Notes under the pieces: generated by a model
Told to the model about the DNA's origin: nothing
The model's input: only the letters and a program-made list of their open reading frames with translations
The model's database searches: none
Part shown: piece by piece, positions 10,447 through 17,268 of the stretch
How the letters are laid out: the number at the start of each line of letters is the position of its first letter
Numbering within the stretch: position 1 is the stretch's first letter
NCBI GenBank assembly: GCA_001801465.1
Contig: MGXT01000024.1
Location: 1 to 43,510 of the forward strand
From: Gammaproteobacteria bacterium RIFCSPHIGHO2_12_FULL_35_23
Lineage (GTDB): Bacteria; Pseudomonadota; Gammaproteobacteria; UBA12402
Direction: 5' to 3'
DNA: 43,510 nt
Made by a program: the position numbers and the translations under genes

Positions 10447-11073
10447 ATGATTACTAATATTTTAACTCAAATTATTTTTTATATCTTTGCATTAGGGGTG
10501 ATAGGCTCGGCTTTAATGGTTGTTAGTGCAAAAAATCCTGTCCAAGGAGTTTTATCTTTGGTGCTTTGTTTTGTTGCTATGGCAGGTATCTGGATTTTAC
10601 TGCATGCTGAATTTTTAGCTTTAATTTTAATTGTAGTCTATGTTGGGGCTGTCATGACTTTGTTTTTGTTTGTGGTGATGACCTTAAATTTAGATCGCTC
10701 GCAATTAAAAAGAGGTTTGGTTTCTTACTTACCATTTGGTTTGATTATCATAATTTTTATCATGATTATGCTTTTTTATGTGGTAGGACCTGCTCATTTT
10801 GGTTTGGCTGCCTATGCTGCACCAACCGCTCAACCAGCTAACTATAGTAATGTCGCTGCCTTAGGCACAACCTTGTATAGTGAAGAAGTTTATCCGTTTG
10901 AGATTGCGGGAGCTTTGTTGTTGGTAGCCATGATTGCTGCCATAACCTTGGCGTATCGAGGTCGAAGAAATCGTAAGCAAGTTAAAATAGCCAGCCAATT
11001 AGCTGTTTGTCGTGAAGATAGAATTAAGCTAATAGGGCTGCCTAGTGAAAAAAAGCATGAGGATACCCCATGA
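10447..11073 (+). CDS. nuoJ: NADH-quinone oxidoreductase subunit J
   Basis: NuoJ is a membrane subunit of the proton-pumping arm. The 208-residue protein has five hydrophobic segments (roughly 8-27, 30-50, 55-78, 93-115, 145-168). It contains the family motif [14 protein letters not shown] near residues 27-40 and the conserved [26 protein letters not shown] stretch (helices 2-3; read in two parts, [15 protein letters not shown] and [11 protein letters not shown]). The last 40 residues are a charged cytoplasmic tail. The stop overlaps nuoK by 4 bp (ATGA), a sign of translational coupling. Confidence 0.94.
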   Translation: MITNILTQIIFYIFALGVIGSALMVVSAKNPVQGVLSLVLCFVAMAGIWILLHAEFLALILIVVYVGAVMTLFLFVVMTLNLDRSQLKRGLVSYLPFGLIIIIFIMIMLFYVVGPAHFGLAAYAAPTAQPANYSNVAALGTTLYSEEVYPFEIAGALLLVAMIAAITLAYRGRRNRKQVKIASQLAVCREDRIKLIGLPSEKKHEDTP

Positions 11074-11375
11074 TTGCACTCTCTAATTACTTAATTTTAT
11101 CAGCTGTATTGTTTGCAATTAGTATTGCTGGTTTGGTTTTAAATCGGAAAAACCTAATTTCAATTCTGATGTGTATAGAGTTATTACTGCTTGCTGTTAA
11201 TACCAATTTTATAGCTTTTGCAGATTATTTAAATAATAACTTAGGTGAAGTGTTTGTTTTTTTTGTATTAACAGTTGCTGCCGCGGAAGCGGCTATTGGT
11301 TTGGCGATTGTTATAACAATTTATCGCAATAGTCATACGATTACGACAGAAGATTTGGATAATTTAAAGGGGTAA
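11070..11375 (+). CDS. nuoK: NADH-quinone oxidoreductase subunit K
   Basis: NuoK is the MnhC/MrpC-like membrane subunit of complex I. The 101-residue protein has three helices and both membrane-embedded glutamates needed for pumping: E37 in [12 protein letters not shown] and E73 in [12 protein letters not shown], matching E36 and E72 of E. coli NuoK. It overlaps nuoJ by four bases and is followed by a 78-bp gap with a perfect inverted repeat before nuoL. Confidence 0.96.
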   Translation: MIALSNYLILSAVLFAISIAGLVLNRKNLISILMCIELLLLAVNTNFIAFADYLNNNLGEVFVFFVLTVAAAEAAIGLAIVITIYRNSHTITTEDLDNLKG

Positions 11376-11394
11376 ATATTTATAATGAAATTTG

Positions 11395-11416
11395 TTTTTA
11401 TAGCACGCTATAAAAA
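11395..11416. repeat. Perfect 10-bp inverted repeat between nuoK and nuoL
   Basis: TTTTTATAGC (11395-11404) is followed by AC and then its exact reverse complement GCTATAAAAA (11407-11416). Allowing a four-base loop, it would form a 9-bp, mostly A-U hairpin in RNA. It lies in one of the longer gaps in the nuo operon. It is weak for a terminator because the GC content is low and no T-run follows. A processing or attenuation site, or a protein-binding palindrome, are the alternatives. Confidence 0.6.
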
Positions 11417-11453
11417 TGAGAAACAGAATAAATAAACCATTAAGGAACAAAAT

Positions 11454-13421
11454 GTGATAGAAGTAATTAAGAATCTATGTTTGGGTATTGTACTAGCGCC
11501 TTTGGCTGCTGCCCTCATTGCCGGTTTGTTAGGGAAAGTCATTGGTCGAAAAGGGGCGCACAGTATTACTATTTTAGGTGTACTGATTGCTTTTATTCTG
11601 AGTCTTTTTATTTTTAACTATACAGTGCTTGATAATTTTGGCCCTTTTAATTTTAATCTTTATACTTGGGTTCATAGTGGTAGTTATAAATTTCATGTTG
11701 GGTTTTTAGTAGATAACTTAAGTGCCACAATGATTCTTTTAGTTACTTTTGTTTCTTTATTGGTGCATGTATACAGTATTGGTTATATGGCAGATGATCC
11801 GGACTATCAGCGTTTTTTTGCTTATATGTCAGCGTTTACCTTTGCGATGCTAATGTTAGTATTAGCCAATAATTTTGCGACATTATTTTTTGGATGGGAG
11901 GGGGTTGGTTTAATTTCCTATCTTTTGATTGGCTTTTGGTTTACCAAACCAACAGCTGCATTTGGAAGCTTAAAAGCTTTTATTGCCAATCGAGTTGGTG
12001 ATATGGGCATGATTTTAGGGATTGCTGCCATCTTAACTTATTTTAATAGTTTAAGTTACAAGGTTGTATTTGCCCATAAAGCTATTTTATTAAATCAAAC
12101 CATTATGTTAATTCCGGGATTGCACTGGCAGGCTGCTACGGTCACTTGTATCTTATTATTTATCGGTGCCATGGGTAAGTCAGCTCAAATGCCTTTGCAT
12201 GTGTGGTTACCTGAGTCAATGGAAGGCCCTACGCCTATTTCCGCAATGATTCATGCTGCTACGATGGTGACTGCCGGAGTTTATATGGTGGCTCGTTTTT
12301 CACCTTTATTTGAAATGTCGCAAGTAGCTTTAAGTGTAGTGTTAGTAATTGGTGCAACAACTTGCTTGTTTTGTGGGTTGTTAGGTATTTTTCAAAACGA
12401 TATTAAACGAGTAATTGCTTATTCAACTTTGTCGCAACTAGGTTATATGATGGCAGGAGTTGGAGCTTCGGCTTTTTCTGCTGGTATGTTTCATCTTTTT
12501 ACCCATGGCTGCTTTAAGGCTTTATTATTCTTAGCGGCAGGTTCAGTGATAGTTGCCAACCATCATAATCAAGATATGCGTAAAATGGGAGGCCTTTATC
12601 GTTACATGCCGATTACCTATGTGACTTTTTTAATTGGCGCGCTCGCCTTAAGTGCTATACCACCTTTTGCAGGTTTTTACTCTAAAGATACCATTATTGA
12701 TGCAGTGAAGGTGAGCACTATTCCAGGGGCTACTTATGCATATGCTTGCGTTTTATTAGGGGCATTAGTTACCGCGCTTTATACTTTTAGGGCATTCTTC
12801 TTAACTTTTCATGGAGAGAATAATGTGCCCGCTGAAATCAAAGCACACTTACGAGAATCTCCCTGGGTGATGACTGTGCCACTCATTTTACTAGCTATTC
12901 CCTCAGTGCTACTAGGCTTTGTATTAATTAAACCTATGATTTATACCGTGCCAGGATTATTGGGAGGCTCTCTAACTGTTGTTCCGCAATTTAATGTCAT
13001 TGCAATGATGATGCCAGATTTTCATGGCGCTTTAGCGATGGCTTTACATGCTGGGATGACTTTACCTTTTTGGTTGGCAGTCGCTGGTATTGTATTAGCT
13101 TGGTATTTCACTTTAAAAAACCCAGGTGTGGCAGTGGTCTTGAAGCAACGATTTGCTTTCGTCTATTGGATCATGATTAATAAATATGGATTTGATGATT
13201 TTAATCAAATTGTTTTAGTGCGTGGTACGAGACGTATAGGAGCCATTTTATTAAATTGGTTTGATATGAGTTTCATCGATGGTTTCTTGGTTAATGGTTC
13301 GGGTCGCTTAATTGGTTGGGCTTCAAAAATAATGCGCCACTTACAAACTGGCTATTTATACCACTATGCCTTTGCCATGATTATCGGATTGTTTGTTTTT
13401 GTCGGTTGGCGCTTGTTATAA
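11454..13421 (+). CDS. nuoL: NADH-quinone oxidoreductase subunit L
   Basis: NuoL is the distal antiporter-like subunit of the proton-pumping arm. The 655-residue protein has about 16 helices. Key channel residues are E149 in FFGWEGVGLISYLL and K242 in GAMGKSAQMPLHVWLPESMEGPTP (shown in part: GAMGKSAQMPLHVWLPES). The C-terminal lateral helix and final anchor helix (ending GWRLL) are present. The start is a GTG at 11454, because the ATG two bases upstream (11452) is followed at once by TGA. AAGGAAC at 11442-11448 is the SD. GTG is the only unusual start codon in the operon and may lower translation of this subunit. Confidence 0.95.
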   Translation: MIEVIKNLCLGIVLAPLAAALIAGLLGKVIGRKGAHSITILGVLIAFILSLFIFNYTVLDNFGPFNFNLYTWVHSGSYKFHVGFLVDNLSATMILLVTFVSLLVHVYSIGYMADDPDYQRFFAYMSAFTFAMLMLVLANNFATLFFGWEGVGLISYLLIGFWFTKPTAAFGSLKAFIANRVGDMGMILGIAAILTYFNSLSYKVVFAHKAILLNQTIMLIPGLHWQAATVTCILLFIGAMGKSAQMPLHVWLPESMEGPTPISAMIHAATMVTAGVYMVARFSPLFEMSQVALSVVLVIGATTCLFCGLLGIFQNDIKRVIAYSTLSQLGYMMAGVGASAFSAGMFHLFTHGCFKALLFLAAGSVIVANHHNQDMRKMGGLYRYMPITYVTFLIGALALSAIPPFAGFYSKDTIIDAVKVSTIPGATYAYACVLLGALVTALYTFRAFFLTFHGENNVPAEIKAHLRESPWVMTVPLILLAIPSVLLGFVLIKPMIYTVPGLLGGSLTVVPQFNVIAMMMPDFHGALAMALHAGMTLPFWLAVAGIVLAWYFTLKNPGVAVVLKQRFAFVYWIMINKYGFDDFNQIVLVRGTRRIGAILLNWFDMSFIDGFLVNGSGRLIGWASKIMRHLQTGYLYHYAFAMIIGLFVFVGWRLL

Positions 13422-13430
13422 AGGTGATAA

Positions 13431-14948
13431 ATGTTTCCTCATATATTACTTAGTTTACTTATTTGGATTCCAGTTCTAGCTGGGATTTTAGTGTTAATGA
13501 CAGGGGGCGATGAGAATGCCACTATTGCTCGAGGCATTGCGCTTACTGCCGCAATTATTTCATTTTTATTATGTCTCCCTCTTTATTTATTGTTTAATGC
13601 TAATAGTTACGCCATGCAGTTTAATGAATTTTTACCTTGGATCAGTGTTTTTAATATTAACTATGCTTTAGGAGTAGATGGGATTTCTGTGCCCATGATT
13701 ATTCTTACTAATTTCACGAGCTTAATTGTTATTATTGCCGCTTTAGAAGCGATTAAATACAAAGTAGCGCAATATCTTTCGGCTTTCTTAATTATGCAGG
13801 GCATGATGGTGGGAGTTTTTGTAGCGACTGACTCATTACTTTTTTATGTGTTTTGGGAAGCTATGTTGATTCCTATGTATATTTGTATTGGGGTATGGGG
13901 TGGTAAAAACCGCTCTTATGCTTCCATTAAGTTTTTTATTTATACTTTTATAGGTTCGGCTTTGATGTTGATTGCTTTATTATATTTGCGTCTGCAAGCA
14001 AATAGTTTTCTCATTAGTAGTTTCTATACCTTAGATTTACCTCTAACTGTACAAATTTTGATATTTTTAGCGTTTTTTGCGGCGTTTGCAGTGAAAGTTC
14101 CAATGTGGCCTTTTCACACTTGGTTGCCGGATGCCCATACTGAAGCACCTGCAGGAGGTTCAGTAATTTTAGCTGCTTTGATGTTAAAAATGGGAGTTTA
14201 TGGTTTTATCCGTTTTAGTATGCCAATCACGCCTGATGCTAGCTTAATTTTATCTTGGTTGATGATTACCTTAGGGCTTATAGCGATTGTCTATGTAGCA
14301 TACATTGCAATTGTGCAAACTGATATGAAGCGCTTGATTGCCTATTCCTCTATTTCTCACATGGGATTTGCTATTTTAGGCTGCTTTTTAGTGTATTCAA
14401 TCTTAAGAATAACCGGCAATTATCACGACGCCTATTTAAGTATTGAAGGAGCTGTTGTGCAAATGATTTCTCATGCCTTTGGTTCAGGCGCTATGTTTAT
14501 AGGTGTGGGAATTTTATATGATCAATTGGGCTCACGATTAATTAAGGATTATAGTGGCGTAGCCAAAACCATGCCAGTTTTTGCCGCCTTTTTTATGTTA
14601 TTTGCCATGTCTAATGTTGGGTTGCCTGGCACCTCAGGATTTGTAGGGGAATTCATGATTATTTTAAGTGCTTATCAAGCCCATTTTTGGGTTGCTTTCT
14701 TGGCTGCTAGCACCTTAATTTTAGGTGCAGCCTATACTTTGTGGATGTATAAACGTGTTTTCTTTTGTCCAGTGGTTGCTGGTAGTGGCGTAGAAAAACT
14801 AAAAGATATTCGTTCGAGCAATTTGGTGGTCTTTATATTATTAGCAATTGGTGTAATTTGGATTGGTGTTTATCCAGAGTGGTTGCTGCATCTATTGCAT
14901 GCTTCGGTTGATCATTTATTGCATATTAGTATTCAACAAAGGTTATAA
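13431..14948 (+). CDS. nuoM: NADH-quinone oxidoreductase subunit M
   Basis: NuoM is one of the three Mrp-antiporter-like pumping subunits of complex I. The 505-residue protein has about 14 helices. The channel residues are E143 in FYVFWEAMLIPMY and K222 in AVKVPMWPFHTWLPDAHTEAP, followed by the conserved GGSVILAALMLKMG helix. The second lysine/histidine region (IQTDMKRLIAYSSISHMG, about 296-313; the run starts VQTDMKRL) is also normal. It follows nuoL by 9 bp and precedes nuoN by 5 bp. Confidence 0.96.
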   Translation: MFPHILLSLLIWIPVLAGILVLMTGGDENATIARGIALTAAIISFLLCLPLYLLFNANSYAMQFNEFLPWISVFNINYALGVDGISVPMIILTNFTSLIVIIAALEAIKYKVAQYLSAFLIMQGMMVGVFVATDSLLFYVFWEAMLIPMYICIGVWGGKNRSYASIKFFIYTFIGSALMLIALLYLRLQANSFLISSFYTLDLPLTVQILIFLAFFAAFAVKVPMWPFHTWLPDAHTEAPAGGSVILAALMLKMGVYGFIRFSMPITPDASLILSWLMITLGLIAIVYVAYIAIVQTDMKRLIAYSSISHMGFAILGCFLVYSILRITGNYHDAYLSIEGAVVQMISHAFGSGAMFIGVGILYDQLGSRLIKDYSGVAKTMPVFAAFFMLFAMSNVGLPGTSGFVGEFMIILSAYQAHFWVAFLAASTLILGAAYTLWMYKRVFFCPVVAGSGVEKLKDIRSSNLVVFILLAIGVIWIGVYPEWLLHLLHASVDHLLHISIQQRL

Positions 14949-14953
14949 ACGTT

Positions 14954-16381
14954 ATGGGATTTTATCAGTTATTACCAGAGCTTTTTGTTTTAACAATGGC
15001 CTGTGTTATTTTACTTGTTGATTTATATTACCCCCAAAAAAAATTGTTATTGACCTACTCACTTACGCAAATGACTTTGGTGATTAGTGCTTTTATTAGC
15101 TTCTGGTTGTTAAATACGCCAGTGTTTATTGGTTTTACTGGTAATTTCGTGCGCGATAATTTAAGCAGCTTTCTAGAAATTTTAATAGCGCTGGTTACTT
15201 TTATTACTTTTGTATTTTCAAGAGATTATATTTTATCACGCGGAAATATGGCACGAGGAGAGTATTATATTTTAGGGCTATTCTCAGTGTTAGGGATGAT
15301 GGTTTTAGTGTCGGCACATAGTCTTTTGACTATCTATTTAGGTTTAGAATTGATGTCATTGCCGCTTTATGCCATGGTAGCTATGAAACGTGAGGATCGT
15401 AATGCTTCTGAAGCTGCAATCAAGTATTTTGTGATGGGAGCCTTGGCTTCAGGTATGCTGCTTTACGGTGTTTCATTAATTTATGGGGTAACCGGTGCTT
15501 TGGATTTGCATGTTATTGCGCAGAGTATTCTAATTAGCGCTAATCAAAGCTATACCGTGTTAGTTTTAGGGTTAATATTTATTGTAATTGGCAGTCTCTT
15601 TAAACTAGGCGGCGCGCCTTTTCATATGTGGGTGCCTGATGTTTATCAAGGGGCGCCAACTTCCGTCACTATTTTTGTTAGTGCGGCACCTAAATTAGCT
15701 GCTTTTGCTATGACCTTAAGATTATTAGCTGAAATGTTGCCAGCTTTATATACGCAATGGCAACCCTTATTAATTGTAGTGGCAATTTTGTCTATGGGAA
15801 TTGGTAATTTGTTAGCGATTGCTCAATCGAGTATTAAACGCATGTTAGCTTACTCTGGGATAAGCCATATTGGTTACATGACCCTTGGCATTTTAACAGG
15901 TACTTTAGCAGGCTATTCTGCAGCCTTATTCTATATAGTTGCTTATGTATTCATGACTTTAGCTGGATTTTCCATGTTAGTATTATTATCTAGGCAAGGG
16001 TTTGAATGTGAAAATTTAGAAGATTTAAGAGGCTTGAATAATAGAAGTCCTTGGCTGGCCTTTATGATGCTTTTGGTGATGTTTTCGATGGCAGGTTTAC
16101 CGCCTTTAGTCGGTTTCTTTGCAAAACTAGCCGTTTTTGAAGCCGTGATTGCAGTGCATTTAGTGTGGCTTGCTGTTCTAGCAATTGTTTTTGCAATTAT
16201 AGGCCTTTATTATTATTTGCGAGTTGTCAAAATCATGTATTTTGATGCACCGACTAGTCATGAATTAATTAGCTGGCAATTGGATATGCGACTCGTTATT
16301 AGTTTTAATAGTCTTGCGCTATTACTGTTTGGTATTTTTCCAAGCGCTTTATTAACCCTTTGTCATAATGTATTTTTATAA
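14954..16381 (+). CDS. nuoN: NADH-quinone oxidoreductase subunit N
   Basis: NuoN is the third antiporter-like subunit, located next to NuoK in the membrane arm. The 475-residue protein has about 14 helices. The expected E132 is in YLGLELMSLPLYAM and K217 is in GSLFKLGGAPFHMWVPDVYQ. The later conserved segment AQSSIKRMLAYSGISHIGYM is present as well. It ends the nuo operon. No clear intrinsic terminator was found in the 420 bp that follow. Confidence 0.96.
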   Translation: MGFYQLLPELFVLTMACVILLVDLYYPQKKLLLTYSLTQMTLVISAFISFWLLNTPVFIGFTGNFVRDNLSSFLEILIALVTFITFVFSRDYILSRGNMARGEYYILGLFSVLGMMVLVSAHSLLTIYLGLELMSLPLYAMVAMKREDRNASEAAIKYFVMGALASGMLLYGVSLIYGVTGALDLHVIAQSILISANQSYTVLVLGLIFIVIGSLFKLGGAPFHMWVPDVYQGAPTSVTIFVSAAPKLAAFAMTLRLLAEMLPALYTQWQPLLIVVAILSMGIGNLLAIAQSSIKRMLAYSGISHIGYMTLGILTGTLAGYSAALFYIVAYVFMTLAGFSMLVLLSRQGFECENLEDLRGLNNRSPWLAFMMLLVMFSMAGLPPLVGFFAKLAVFEAVIAVHLVWLAVLAIVFAIIGLYYYLRVVKIMYFDAPTSHELISWQLDMRLVISFNSLALLLFGIFPSALLTLCHNVFL

Positions 16382-16804
16382 AGCAGCATAAAATTTATTC
16401 ATTATTATTTAACAGAGTTACTGTGACTAAGCAGCTAATGATGAATAGTGATCGCTCAAGACTATTCAAAGTTTTGATAGGTTAAAAAATTAACTTAATT
16501 TGTACCAATAAGAGTTTCGCTTAAATCATTTCCTATGCGAATAATTTTTTATCACTTTAGAAGAGTTTAAGTTCTTTATTATTCAATAAGGTGATAAGAG
16601 TACTTTAGATTTAAATTACTATTTTGATTAAAATATTATCAATATTACAGAAACCAATACAAATACTGAACATTAAGTAGTAAGTGTTCAATTATTAATA
16701 ACATTTTCTTACTAAACTGAAACTTTACTAAACAGCTTGTTTATTTGTTCAAAAAGAGTAGACTTATAAGTTCAGGAGTATTTTATGAACACAAGGAGGG
16801 TGTC
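16382..16804. other. Gene-poor AT-rich stretch after nuoN
   Basis: This 423-bp stretch has no reading frame I would defend on either strand and no recognisable remnant of a known gene. It contains short A/T-rich palindromes such as GTTAA-aaaa-TTAAC (within 16480-16500) and GAACA...TGTTC (about 16668-16690). It presumably holds the end of the nuo transcript and the promoter for the small gene at 16805, but neither could be placed with confidence. Confidence 0.4.
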
Positions 16805-16939
16805 ATGAAAGTCAGAATTTTCGCAGCCGCGCTAATAATAGGCATTTTTTTATTATCTGTTAGTTATACCATTGCTTCAATTGAATCCAATAACGTAGTT
16901 AAAACCGCATTTACTCAATTGAGTATTGAAGCACATTAA
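16805..16939 (+). CDS. Small 44-residue exported or membrane peptide, unknown
   Basis: I do not recognise this peptide. It begins MKVRIFAAALIIGIFLLSVS, a basic start followed by a hydrophobic stretch (about residues 5-22) that could be a signal peptide or one membrane helix. The remaining polar 22 residues end in SIEAH. A near-perfect SD, AAGGAGG at 16793-16799, sits 5 bp before the ATG, the strongest ribosome binding site in this part of the window and the main reason to believe the gene is real. The frame extends upstream to a TTG at 16745, which lacks an SD. A strong hairpin follows 15 bp after the stop. It could be a small membrane regulator, a toxin-like peptide or a leader peptide; nothing distinguishes these. 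Confidence 0.5.
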   Translation: MKVRIFAAALIIGIFLLSVSYTIASIESNNVVKTAFTQLSIEAH

Positions 16940-16954
16940 AGTTAAACAGGGTAC

Positions 16955-16999
16955 GCTTACTTGGATAACAACCCGCAGCCAATATGTTATCAAGTAAGC
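16955..16999. repeat. Strong hairpin downstream of the small peptide gene
   Basis: GCTTACTTGGATAAC (16955-16969) pairs with GTTATCAAGTAAGC (16986-16999) to give 14 base pairs with one bulged G and a 16-nt loop. No T-tract follows, so it is not a standard intrinsic terminator. It may stabilise the 3' end of the small transcript or be part of a structured RNA. A second short palindrome, CTAGC-GT-GCTAG, follows at about 17012-17023. Confidence 0.6.
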
Positions 17000-17066
17000 A
17001 GATACCTAGACTAGCGTGCTAGGGCGCTGCTACACTAATAGCATTTATTTCTTCAATAGGTTTATT

Positions 17067-17264
17067 ATGTTTTGGGAAAAGCTATTATTTGTACTGTTAG
17101 CGGTGATGTTAATTTGGTTGATAGTTCGATTGATTAAAGCAAATCCCGGGTCATTTACTTTACAAAACTTAAATAAAAGTTTTTATACCATGGGAATCCT
17201 AGCTTTATTATTAATTGGATTTATAGCAGCTTTAGTGTGGATGTTAGGCAAAGGAGCTAGTTAA
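17067..17264 (+). CDS. Small two-helix membrane protein, unknown
   Basis: The 65-residue protein starts MFWEKLLFVLLAVMLIWLIV. One membrane helix lies at about residues 5-22 and a second at about 41-60, separated by a short polar linker containing KANPGSFTLQNLNKSF. Both ends are charged. The frame extends upstream to 17016, but that extension has no SD and lies in sequence with palindromes; the ATG at 17067 is better placed, though its own SD (AATAGG) is weak. It reads like a conserved small inner-membrane protein, but I cannot assign a family or function. It converges on the NrdA-like gene with only 4 bp between the two stop codons. Confidence 0.7.
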   Translation: MFWEKLLFVLLAVMLIWLIVRLIKANPGSFTLQNLNKSFYTMGILALLLIGFIAALVWMLGKGAS

Positions 17265-17268
17265 CAAA

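Noticed and set aside
11385..11435. 16-codon frame beginning at 11385 between nuoK and nuoL, with a TATAAT-like sequence just before it
   Set aside because: Too short, no SD, and mostly made of the palindrome; an internal promoter could not be supported without a -35 element.
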